Assembly (NCBI RefSeq): GCF_030272615.1
Contig: NC_081414.1
Location: forward strand, 912,829,009 to 912,893,008
Length of the DNA stretch: 64,000 bases
Reading direction: 5' to 3'
Source: Cryptomeria japonica
Taxonomy: Eukaryota > Streptophyta > Pinopsida > Cupressales > Cupressaceae
The translations under genes and the position numbers were made by a program. This document shows, piece after piece, positions 9,182 through 19,518 of the stretch (positions are counted from its first letter, which is position 1; each line of letters opens with the position of its first letter). Below the pieces are notes generated by a model. It worked only from the letters and a program-made list of their open reading frames with translations. It did no database searches and was not told the DNA's origin.

Positions 9182-12100
9182 ATGGTGCCCAAGATCCAAA
9201 ACCCCGTAGTTGTCCAAAATGTGGAGAAGCCCTCGCTGAAATATTCTCTAACTCCCAAAGTTGCCTCAGAACCGGATGACAAAACTGCATTTTCACTCAT
9301 CCCGGATCAAGTCTTGTTAGTAGAAGATGTCAGATTCTTCACCAAATGTCATGTTGAGGAACTCGGTCATGTAGAGATTAGTGACACATATGATGAACTT
9401 TGCACTAATGGCAAACTGGGTAGCAAATTTGAGCATCTCAAAATCAAGGGATTAACTGAAGCCCTAGTCTATCCCCGTGTGTTCAAACCCCAATGGGTTA
9501 AGTTTGTCTTGAGTAGAGTACATGATGATTCCATGTGGCTACAAGAGCAACTATTTAAGATCACTAAGGAAATCATTCACCTGATCATCGAGTATCCCAT
9601 CTATGATCATGCATGAGCACAGAAAATGATATCACAAAAGGAGCTAATCAGTCTAATCGGAGTAGAATCTGATTACCAAGGACTAAAATTGAATAATGTC
9701 ACTGATGCAGAACTCAATTTTGCAATTAGAGTTATTGGTTACTATTTCTTCCAATCTGCAAGGGAAAACAGTGTACCATGTGCTACAGTTGACTTGGCCT
9801 ACAAAATAGTGAAGAAGGGATTGAAAGTAGACTTGTGTGAAGTACTACTAAAGAACTTGTTTGAGAACCTAAACACAATAAGGAAGCCGAAGAAGAACAA
9901 CTTGGAAAATACACTAAAGTTCGGTTCACTACTTGTATGTATGTTTTTCTACTTTGAGAAGTTCTTTCCCTCAGTCGGTAAAGTAGTATGGGAGCTACAC
10001 TGACCTATCAGCCATCAGATCAATGACTTCATCAAGAAGTTAGGAGATAACTTTAATGATATCATGGATGATTACTTCAGCAAATTCCAAGAGAAAATGC
10101 ACAACAGGTACAAGATTCCACCATAGCTGGTAGAAAAATACAAGGACAATATATGTTTTGAGGTCGATACTGATTATTGTTATGTGAATGCTCTTGAACC
10201 AAGGACTCAATGATTGCAACCAATGGGTTATGAGATTGATTGTGATATAACATAGCAACAAATTGATGCCTATTTATCATTGCCAAGGCATGCAACCGAA
10301 CTAAGGTATGGAACATATCAAGAGGTGAAGGAGAAAGTAAAAATGAGCATTGTAGTACCTTAGGCTACAAGAAAAGCTACAAAAATGATAAAGGTTTTAT
10401 CTGACAAATTAGGAGAAGAATCCTCCTCTACACTTGTAAAAGGCAATCTTTCCATTACCGAAGAGGAATCAGAAGCTCAAGAGGCTGCAATAACATTGAG
10501 CACAGAGTTGCCAAAGGGTAAAGTTTTGAAAAGAAAGAAACAAGACATCACAAAGGCCCTGCTGACTCCACCAACAAAGAGACCCAACACCAGAGCATTA
10601 GCTGCATCACCGAGAAAGAAGCAAAAGAGTGTTACTGCACCAAAGGTAACCAAGACCTATAAGAAATCTACTTGGAGACTCATTTTGGCAAAAGAGTCGA
10701 GTGATACAGAGTCTGATTATGCAAATAAATTCCAGCTTGTGAAAAGCAAAAAGGTAAATATTCACGGTGTTGAAAATTTTTGTGCCAATCTTAAAGAATA
10801 CGGCGGATTTGCAGGATTTAGATATGTTAAGTATGAGACTAGGAATAATGATGAGAAGCGACAAATTGAACAAGATGTCATCTGTACACTTCTGAAGTTT
10901 CGGCTAGCTCCATTAGAACTAGCAAAGTCACTTCCAAGTGAACTCTACTTACATATTGATAATAGATGGAAATATGCAATGGACTCAGAGAGACAAATAA
11001 GAGAAAGAAGTCTAGTCCATCTATTTCCTGACATGTCCGTAACAAAAATCAAGGAGCATTTAACCACATACAATTCTAAATTTCTTGTGAAACAGAGAGC
11101 CTTAAAATTGATGAATGGGCTATACATTGATGTGGAAAATGAGACAAAAGCCAAGTGGCAGGAGATCTTCAAACAAAAGGATGTCAGTGAACAATCTCAA
11201 ATTGAAATTGTTGATGTCACCGAGCAAGATCCAAATGTCACCGAGGAAGGTCCAAACCCGGTTGACACTATTCAAATTGATGAAGATGTAATGGATGAAG
11301 CAGCACTGGAGAAGGAAATGATTGAAGGCGCTACTTATGAAAAACTTGTCTCTAGTGAATCTGTCTTAGAACAAGTTCAGCCTTATCCACCGGTGAAGCC
11401 ACCACTCTCAACTGAAGCTCCCAAGGACACTGAGCAAGGCACCAAAGGTAACAAATTTGAAGCTACAAGAGATACAACCAAAGATCAGATGTCTCAAGCA
11501 TAGACAAGCACTGCAAATGTTACAGTTGAGACCCCTAGCACCAAGCCACCCAAAGACACTACAACGGCTATAGGAACCGACCAAAGTGTTGCATCTATCG
11601 AGCAACCTACTGAGGGTCAGCAAGCCTCACAAGCACTTATCTTAGTGCCACCAACCAAAGGAAACGAGAAGAAGGTGAGAAAGCATGGTTTCAAATTTGA
11701 CTTATCTAAACCGATTGTGTTGCCCAATGCAGACATCTCCAAATTGAAAGGGCAAGCACTCACTGAATTTGGTGAACTATGCAAAGCAAAGGCCGAACAG
11801 GAGAAACAACTGGCCATATAGAAAAAGAATAAAGTACTTCAGAAGGTTAGGACACTACTCATAGAAATGCTACCTTCAGCAATAGTCTCACCCAATGCAA
11901 CCATCCATATTCAACTGGATGAACTCCAAAATCAGATTGAAACATCTGGAGTTGATGCATCTGAGTACTTAAGCAAGCTCAAGGATAAAGAGCTAACTGC
12001 TAAAATGATAGAGGAAGTACAAAAGTCGATTGTTGTTGGCAAGGTAAAACTTGTCAAATTCATTGCTGAGTTGTCCCCTCAACTCAAGCATTTTCTTTAT

Positions 12101-12550
12101 TTATTCCAAAAACTATGTACATTTTCCTTATTCATTAAAGATGTCAAAAATAAAACCGATGCAATTGAGAAAGTGATCACTGATCTCTTAACTAAGTTGA
12201 CCACCGAGCCCAATTCAGTTCAAAATTTTTATACAAAGCTTCAACAGCTCATGGCTCAACAATTAGAATTCAGGAATGAAGAGCATAAAATAAGGATAGA
12301 TATAATAACCCTTCAGACATTATTCCTTCCACATCTCTCATCAGTATAGGAACAGATCAACAGAGCTACACACCTATCAACTACACAAGAGGGAAGCACT
12401 CTTGATGGCTTAATATCACTCTTATCTGATATTCAAGCACAAAATTCATTAATGGAAAGTGTAAAGGATTCACTCTCAATCGCCCTCACCGACGCCCGGA
12501 CCAAGTATAAGTCTATTTTTTATCAGTTACCGCCTCTGGATGGAAATTGA
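9182..12550 (+). pseudogene. Long unrecognised ORF of element N (about 1,120 codons)
   Basis: One reading frame starts at ATG 9182 in a favourable ACCATGG context and runs to TGA 12548-12550. Nine internal stops lie at 9614, 10001, 10124, 10211, 10253, 10361, 11501, 11819 and 12347. Six are TAG and three are TGA, with no frameshift. Residues 1 to about 380 look globular (HVEISDTYDELC, FKPQWVKFVLSRVHD, NSVPCATVDLAYKIV). A basic Lys/Pro-rich segment (KRPNTRALAASPRKKQK) and an acidic Glu/Thr/Pro-rich linker follow. The last 300 residues look helical. It holds no protease, integrase, RT or RNase H motif. I do not recognise the family. The N-terminal part loosely recalls large retroelement-associated plant proteins of unknown function. 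It occupies the place where pol should be. Confidence 0.8.
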
Positions 12551-12566
12551 GTTTTTGATGTTTGTC

Positions 12567-12578
12567 AAAAAGGGGGAG
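12567..12578 (+). promoter_or_regulatory. Upstream polypurine tract of element N
   Basis: AAAAAGGGGGAG in a TTTGTC- context, about 260 bases before the 3' LTR. Copia-A (23790-23799) and Copia-B (32240-32249) carry the same TGTCAAAGGGGGAG motif at a comparable place, so a doubled polypurine tract is shared by the three. Confidence 0.6.
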
Positions 12579-12825
12579 TAATATTATGATACTACATAGA
12601 GGAAAGTAATACCCAACAAAGGAGGAGTAATTCTATATTTGGAGAGTAATACTATTTTGATAACACAATTCAGAGTTATGTATAGAATAACGATAAGGGA
12701 AGTATATCTGCATATACTACTTCATTGACTATTGTATATATTGTCAAGTATAGTCATTTTGCAAGTATATAGTTTTTGAGTTATTACTTTGAAAGTAGTT
12801 TTTGTCAAACATCTCAACTAATGTC

Positions 12826-12836
12826 AAAAGGGGAGA
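12826..12836 (+). promoter_or_regulatory. LTR-proximal polypurine tract of element N
   Basis: AAAAGGGGAGA ends one base before the TG of the 3' LTR. It is the expected plus-strand priming site. Confidence 0.75.
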
Positions 12837-12837
12837 T

Positions 12838-15275
12838 TGTTACTACTTATCAAATTGCCATTAGTTTCATATCCAAAGTCATACTATATTCTAGTCAGTT
12901 AGTATTACCGAATCATGCAATCAGTACACACAGAGAAGTCGATATGAACAATCTAGTCGGTTACAGAAGAAAGCAGTCATAGAATGCAGTATTCACCGAG
13001 CTGTTTACCGAGTAATGTTTCATGGCTACCGAGCAATAAAGTTAACTCACCGAGTTGATATTCACCGAGTGAAACATTTTACCAGATACATTGAACCTGG
13101 TCATGCACATGAAAATGTGTTACAAGATTGAGGCACATCTAACCGTTTTACATTGGAAATTGCACTAGGAGATTGTATATGATTACAAGGTCAATCTGAC
13201 CAATGAAATATTTTGTTTAGTTATTCATTCAAAGAATATTTTTGTAAAATCAAAGCAATGAATTAGATCTCCACTGTAAGAGATCTATTTATACAGCATG
13301 ATTTTAGGGTTAAAAAAAAGAGGACAGATGTGAGATATGTGTGTGTATGCATGAAGGAAGACTGTTACAGAGACATAGAGAGATCACTGAGAAGGTTATC
13401 AGTGAACAGTCAAAGAACAGAGTAAACAAAAGGGTTTACCGAGTTACAATATGGGTTACCGAGGTATGCTACAAGCTAGGTAATCTTATTCTGAGCACAT
13501 AGAATCTGCTATAGCATTTCAGATGTAAAGTTACAGATTTTTGTAATGATTTTATTGTGAAATTGTGAAGTTGTAAGAGAAACCTTTAACAAGGTAAAAG
13601 ACTCTAACCAAGTCTATAAATTGTAAATCCTCTAACCAGGTGCAGCATTTATATAGTGTTGTAAAATCCTTTAGTAAGGTAGATCTAACAGATCTTGATA
13701 CTCCTAATAGGGTAAGCTATCAGAAATAGCTAAATGTAGCTCTAACCGAGCAATCTTTATTATTGCAGCAGTGAAGTTGTGAGTGCTATCCCCACCGTAG
13801 TTTTTCTCTCTAACCAAGAGTTTCTGCGTGACCAAAATATATGTGTTATGGAGTGAATCATGTATGATTGTTATTGTAAAGCGGAAAATCACGATCGAAC
13901 CCTAGTTGCTCTCCCCTCTTCCAACTCCAAGGAGAGAGAAGGGAGGTTCACTAGGGTTGATGGTTTTCACTTAGGGGAGAGACTTTACATTCAAAAGAGG
14001 GGTTGAAACCCACAAGATCCAATCCCACGCAATGCAAGATTGGATGCTAAATGAGTTTCAAGGGTTAAGACAGCAAGGCTACCCTCTTTTGTAAAGAATG
14101 TGCATAGAGGAATTGAGCTAGAAATGCATGGGAAGTGAGAAAGATTCGCTTATAAACTGAGTTAGGGATATAGTATGAAGCTGCGGACCTGGAATTAGCA
14201 GTGAAATGTCGATACGGCGCAGTCCTGCTAATTTGAGCAAAAGTTGTCAGGACGATGGCACCCGGTGCCACGGTCCTCCGAAAAATCCGCGAAACAAAGG
14301 GGGATCTGTACGTCTCTGCACAAGGATTCCAGATCTTCAATTTCAGCCGCGTACCTGCAACCTACACACAGAAAAGTGAAGACGATTGGGGGGTTAGGGA
14401 TTAGGGGTTTGCCTTTAGGTCAAACCCCAGTTTTGGAATTAACCAAGAAATGAGCAAGTGTTGTAAATGTAAATGACTGTAAAACAAGTACTAATACCTT
14501 GTTCTAAGGATGTTTGTATCCTTATGTGTGAAGGTTTAGATGTTGTATGTTGTATGTTGTATGTTGTAGTAGTATGTGATCTCCTCTTCAATGGTTGAAT
14601 CCTTGTCTTGAATGCAACACTTAGCCTTGAATGGAGACTTGAAATGATCAATTGCTTGAAGGAATGCTTGAATGCTTGAATGCTTGAGTATAGTTTCCAC
14701 GCCTTTTCCCATCATATCGAATGAAAGAGGAAAATGTAGTTTATATACTTGTTATTTAGGGCTGATAGACTGATTTTCCCGACCTTAGGCCGACCAGGAA
14801 ATGATAATTTCCAAATTGCAAACAAAAAGACCCGAGACCCCTTAGGAGACCGGGCCCAAAATAGGACCCAGGGACCAGGGCGCTGGGCACCATGGTCCTG
14901 GGGACCAGGGCACTGGGCGCCCTGGTCCTGAAGGACCAGGGCGTTGGGCGCTTTGGTCCCACCTCCCAGGATAGCAGGGTGCAAAGGAGGTTCAGGCCAG
15001 GGTGTAAGAAAATGCAGTTTTCAGTGTCATAATCAAGTTTCGGGGTCTCCATTCAGGTTGCATGTTGCATCGCCATCATGAAGACCAAAATGCAGTCGAA
15101 ATTGCAAGTGTCGCAATTTTAGGACACTACAGTTATCTGTTTGTTTTAACTTTATTTTATGTTACTGCACTATTCTTTTTACGCATAACAATAAGGTTAT
15201 TATTGAAGAAAAGTTTTGGAGTACTAATTCACCCCTCCCCTCTCAGTACATTAGCTTTCCATATTGGGCCTAACA
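12838..15275 (+). repeat. Element N 3' LTR, split by a solo LTR
   Basis: It begins TGTTACTACTT at 12838, runs to 13874, and resumes at 15132 after a solo LTR, ending CCTAACA at 15275. Without the insertion and one TSD copy it is about 1,176 bases, the same as the 5' LTR. The two LTRs match in order throughout. Confidence 0.9.
13875..15131 (-). mobile_element. Solo LTR, family X, minus orientation
   Basis: 1,257 bases with TGTA...TACA ends and a perfect 5-bp duplication GTTAT (13870-13874 and 15132-15136) inside the N 3' LTR. Its reverse complement aligns end to end with the solo LTR at 17000-18217. It contains a repeated GGGACCAGGGCGCTGGGC-like GC-rich word (about 14870-14960). No internal element sequence is present, so it arose by LTR-LTR recombination. 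Against its sister copy it has lost CpG sites to TpG. Confidence 0.9.
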
Positions 15276-15280
15276 GACCT

Positions 15281-15735
15281 TTGACTTATCCAATTGAAAA
15301 AAAAATTATTAGTCTTCATGGGGTCAACTCGAGTTTCTAGCATATGGAATATGGCATGACATTCCTTGAAGCTCTTGAGTCTACAAGACATTTATGTAGT
15401 TTCTTACCAAATATTTTGACACTTATAATAAATAGGGGATCCTTAGTTTTCCCTCAATATATGGTTTCATTAGCATAATCAAATGTAACAATCTTAGCTC
15501 TGATAATTGAAGAATCAAGCTACTCTAAATATTTCCAAAGTGCCTCCTTTTATTTTGGATAATTCCTTAGAACTTCCATGAGAGACATCATTGTATTCCT
15601 ATTTTCCATCTCTTGGGTGAGATCGAACTTCCCTTTAGAAGACCAACTAACTTTTCCCAAATCAATTATTGTCAAGACATTAATGGATCCTCGAGGAGGA
15701 GGTGGGTTGTTACTAGCATTTATTGAGGGATGTAA
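15281..15735 (-). pseudogene. Element H protease N-terminal half and gag-pro linker
   Basis: On the minus strand FDLTQEMENRNTMMSLMEVLRNYPK-like sequence (15550-15625), the usual segment before plant gypsy proteases, leads into KIFGKKLHKCLVDSRAS and NVMPYSIC (about 15350-15410). The active-site triad region reads DSRAS where a working retropepsin has DSGA. The frame then reaches TSD position 15280 and would continue at 6066 without element N. There are several stops. The protease would have cut the Gag-Pol polyprotein. Confidence 0.75.
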
Positions 15736-15810
15736 CAAGGCTAAATAAAACAACAAGGGGAAAGGAAAAGGCAAGGCCCTTATATAATTTGCTTCACCAT
15801 CATTCATTTG

Positions 15811-15998
15811 GGTGCTTGAATCAGCTGCCTTGCACCACATGGATTCATCAAAGGATGAACTTGAATCTTTGGAGCCTTTTATTATGCCTTCTATTTTAAT
15901 GGGCAATGACACTCCTATTGAGGTGTGTGGGAGAGGGACTGTTGATGTGGGGGATGGCACATTCCATGATGTTCTTTGTGTGCCCTTGCCTAGGTCAT
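15811..15998 (+). pseudogene. Isolated Copia protease fragment
   Basis: A plus-strand stretch of about 190 bases reads AALHHMDSSKDE, then ILMGNDTPIEVCGRGTVDVG, then GTFHDVLCVPLP. This is a Copia aspartic-protease region just after its DSGA triad (the triad reads ESAA here). No LTRs, gag or integrase accompany it, and element H sequence continues on both sides on the opposite strand. The antisense frame is open across it. It looks like a captured fragment or the remnant of a larger insertion. Confidence 0.7.
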
Positions 15999-16009
15999 GT
16001 GGGATTTGA

Positions 16010-16867
16010 CCACCCTTAGGTAGAATCAAAGTTGTGAATGGGCCCTTGTTCTAATTTGTCAAGTTGTACACGTTTCTCATGTTTTGGAAAGCCTAGATGG
16101 CATATCTTGGGTGTTCTTGTTCATTATCTTCCTCTGAGAAAAATGTAAAGATTTATACTAGCATTGTAGTGTTGATGTCATCATAGGAACTTGTTGCACC
16201 TTGCCCAATAGATTGTGTATCAGTCTCAACAATTTGAATATTTTTCTCTATTTGAGCACAAATAACTTCCAAATGGGAAGAAGCATCATGGATTTTGTAT
16301 AAATTAATTAGAAGATTGACATTAGCCATAATGATTGTTTGGATAGCGTTCATTGATTCTTGGGTATCTGCATGATTGTGGTTAACACCACCATTATTCA
16401 TCCCAATATTCTATTGTCTATTGTATAGTTTTTTATCCTACCTTTGGTTATGGTTTTGGTACCCAGTCTAATTTTGGTTTTGGAAGTTATTTTGTTGGGA
16501 TTGGTTTTGGTTATAACTTCCTTGGGGGGGAGGGGGGGCTGTTATCTTAATCTAATTCAATTTAGAAGTTACTTGGGTCAACATCTTCTTCAATGATTCA
16601 ACCTCCATGGTTAAGTGTATTTTATGCTCGGTATGAGGAGGATTTAAAACATTGTTTGCCAGTGGCATTGAAAATACTAGGTTGTTGTCCTATTCTTTAA
16701 AATTGATCATTAGGATGATCCTGGGGATCAGTAGGAGTTGTATTGTGCTAGGGAAGAGCTTGCATTGCAATAATTTGATTCATTTCTAGTGGAGGCTCAT
16801 ACAATAGCACTAGATTCATAGTGGGGAATCTTGTTACAAGAGCATAGTTAAAAATAATTATCTGGTT
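16010..16867 (-). pseudogene. Element H gag, C-terminal Gln/Asn-rich part
   Basis: Minus-strand frames include RFPTMNLVLLYEPPLEMNQ (about 16760-16820), a coiled-coil-like MEVESLKKMLTQVTSKLN (about 16560-16620), a Gln/Asn-rich SYNQNQSQQNNFQNQN stretch (16470-16520) and a 16153-16401 frame. The order is that of the C-terminal half of a long plant gypsy Gag. Frameshifts are present. It is joined to the capsid part at 25327 upward once Copia-A is left out. Confidence 0.6.
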
Positions 16868-16872
16868 GTACT

Positions 16873-19449
16873 TGTTGGCATTTTCATGAAGATTTCATTA
16901 ATGATATGTTATGTTGTCATTGATGTCAATTAAATCAGTAATGATATTGTTGATATTGTTGTAATATTGTTACTGTAACCAGTAGGAAGAATTTGTGAGT
17001 GTAGCGTCCTAAAATTGCGACACTTGCAATTTCGACTGCATTTCGGTCTTCACGATGGCGACGCAACACGCAACCTGAATGGAGACCCCAAAACTTGCTC
17101 ACGACACTGAAAACTGCATTTTTCATGCACCCTGGCCTGAACCTCCTTGCACCCTGCTGCCCCAGGAGGTGGGACCAGAGCGCCCAGTGCCCTGGTCCTC
17201 CAGGACCATGGCGCCCAGCGCCCTGGTCCCTGGGTCCTATTTTGGGCCCGGTCTCCTAAGAGGCTCGGGTCTTTTTGATTGCAATTTGGAAAATTACATT
17301 CCCTGGTCGGCCTAAGGTCGGGAAAATTAGTCTATCAGCCCTAATTGACAAGTATATAAATGACATTTTCCTCTTTCATTCGATATGATGGAAATGGCGT
17401 GGAAACTATACTCAAGCATTCAGGCATTCAAGCATTCCTTCAAGCAATTGATCATTTCAAGTCTCCATTCAAGGCTAAGTGTTGCATTCAAGACAAGGAT
17501 TCAACCATTGAAGAGGAGATCATATACTACATGCTACAACATACAACATCTAAACCTTCGCACATAAGGATACAAACATCCTTAGAACAAGGTATTAGTA
17601 CTTGTTTTACAGTCATTTACATTTACAGCTCTTGCTCATTTCTTGGTTAATTCCAAAACCGGGGTTTGACCTAAAGGCAAACCCCTAATGCCTAACCCCC
17701 CAATCGTCTTTGCTTTTCTATGTGTAGGTTGCAGGTACGCGGCTGAAATTGAAGATCTGGAATCCTTGTGCAGAGACGAACAGATCCCCCTTCGTTTCGC
17801 GGATTTTTCGGAGGACCGTGGCGCCGGGCGCCATCGTCCCGACAACTTTTGCTCAAATTTGCAGGACAGCGCCGTATCGACATTTTACTGCTAATTCCAG
17901 GTCCGCAGCTTCATCCTATAACCCGAACTCAGTTTATAAGCGAATCTTTATGACTTTCTATGCATCCTTAGCTTAATTTCCTTAATCAACATTCTTTACA
18001 AAAGAGGGTAGCCTTGCTTTCCTAACCCTTGAAATTCATTTAGCATCCAATCTTACATCATGTGGGATTGAATCTTATGAGTTTCAACCCCTCTTTTGAA
18101 TGTAAAGTCTTCCCCCTAAGTGAAAACCCATCGAATCCTAGCGAACCTCCCTTCTCTCTCCTTGGAGTTAGAAGAAGGGAGACCAACTAGGGTTCGACCG
18201 CGATTTTCCACTTTACAGTGAGGAGAACTGGTAATCGATGTAAAGGTGTCAATCTTATCTATTGTTCTAACCAGTAAACCCTACCTGTTGTTTTTTATAA
18301 ACCCTAACCAATTAAGTTTGGTGAATTGGTTATATTAGTTTATGATCTGATGATGAGCAGTAATGATGATAACACACATGATTATTGTATGAAGACAATT
18401 CCAAAAGATTTCGGCGAGTTGTTGTAACATTTTTTGTCTAGGGAATGAGCAAATGTATTGCATCTAATGCAAAGCACGTGATGAGTTACTAAGTTCAATG
18501 AAGTGGTGATCAAGGAGTAATCAAGATTTTCTTGATTGATGTGCAGAGATTTCTATGTAATCCAATGGTCATACTTGAATTGAATTTCTTTTTAATCTCA
18601 ATGAGAGTTAGGTTTTTGTTGTCTTTGCAACCTAATTGATTTATATTTAAGATCGATAAAGTTGTTTAATTTAAAGAGAGTTGGCAAAGAGATAGACACA
18701 ATTCGGTTGAGTGTGTGGTTGCCAAACCGGATGATGTATCTGCAGTTTGAGTAAAGGTATGGATCTGATCAAGCAAGTGTATTTCTATTTAGATAGATCA
18801 GCAAACTCCTGTTGTTTTCTAACAATTACAGCAAAATTGAAATCCCCTAACCAGGTAAGCTCTAACAAGCTTGGTGCTATTCAAATCCTCTAAGAAGGTA
18901 GTCCATTAGATTGGATTTTCAAATCCGCTACTGAGGTTACTCCTTACAGGGTATTGCTTCTAACAAGGCATTTGTAGTCAATTCCTTAATTAGGTGACTC
19001 CTAACAGGATCAGTTCTTAACAGGACTTTTTGTAAATCTTTAACAAGCTAGGCTCCTAACAGGGTGAACTTCTGAAGGGTTCAAATATTATCTTGTGAGT
19101 CTCATCTCACCGTGGTTTTTACCTATTTGGGTTTCCATGTCAAAAATATTTGTGTCAAGTGGTGAATGTTTTTGTGGTTATATTTTCATGGTTGATTTAC
19201 TTAACTACTTAACTATTTTTGATAAGTCATGATAACCGGAAGCATTCAGATATGAAGAAGTTGTTTACTGTTAATTTGTTGTAACAGACAACCGGTTTAT
19301 CTTATGAATTTTTATCTTGATAGGGTTATTATTCTAAGTTTACTTTGAGAGATTGATTGGTGAAGCTTATTATCAGTTTTTCTATCTACTAATTCACCCC
19401 CGCCCCTCTCAGTAGTTGACCGGATACTTATTCTTTCATCATACCATCA
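16873..19449 (+). repeat. Copia-A 5' LTR, split by a solo LTR
   Basis: It starts TGTTGGCATTTTC and ends ACCATCA. Sequence 17000-18222 is foreign (a solo LTR plus one TSD copy). The remaining 1,354 bases match the 3' LTR. The 3' third carries repeated TCCTAACAGGGT and AACCAGGTAAGC words and ends in a C-tract followed by CTCAGTAGTTGACCGG. Confidence 0.9.
17000..18217 (+). mobile_element. Solo LTR, family X, plus orientation
   Basis: 1,218 bases with TGTA...TACA ends and perfect 5-bp duplications GTGAG (16995-16999 and 18218-18222). A TATA box TATATAAA is at 17353-17360, which sets the direction of transcription. It is the sister, in opposite orientation, of 13875-15131. Differences in the first 85 bases are all CG here against TG there, so this copy has kept more CpG. 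Confidence 0.9.
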
Positions 19450-19463
19450 ATTGGTATCAGAGC
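19450..19463 (+). promoter_or_regulatory. Primer-binding site of Copia-A
   Basis: ATTGGTATCAGAGC directly follows the 5' LTR. It is complementary to the 3' end of plant initiator-Met tRNA, as known for Copia elements. Confidence 0.9.
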
Positions 19464-19518
19464 ATTATAGGTCCTCTAAGGTCTAAGCCTAACAGCTTGA
19501 GGTAAAGATCTATTGATC

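Larger units (their letters stand above)
6067..15275 (+). mobile_element. Element N: pol-less LTR retrotransposon
   Basis: A complete LTR element with both termini. The 5' LTR is 6067-7242. The 3' LTR is 12838-15275 and is interrupted by a solo LTR. The flanks are a perfect 5-bp duplication GACCT (6062-6066 and 15276-15280). It has a primer site matching the initiator-Met type, two polypurine tracts and two long frames. Neither frame shows retropepsin DSG/DTG, integrase HHCC/DDE, RT YxDD or RNase H motifs. It therefore fits a non-autonomous element with its own gag-like protein, comparable in concept to the published TR-GAG class. The first 200 bases of the LTRs differ at about 13 positions by eye, so the insertion is not recent. 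The PPTs, primer site and LTR 3' end resemble Copia-A and Copia-B, which suggests that such an element moved it. Confidence 0.9.

Noticed and set aside
9182-12550. A host single-copy gene captured in N
   Set aside because: Possible in principle, but there are no introns, no known family and no flanking evidence. It is treated as an element ORF of unknown function.
14712-15052. GC-rich frames in the solo LTR at 13875-15131 (and 17079-17315)
   Set aside because: They result from a repeated GGACCAGGGCGCTGGG-type word. They are in opposite frames in the two copies and are not protein-like.
19450-19463. tRNA gene hint from TGGTATCAGAGC sequences (also 28070, 37916, 62620)
   Set aside because: These are primer-binding sites adjoining LTRs. 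No cloverleaf sequence surrounds them.
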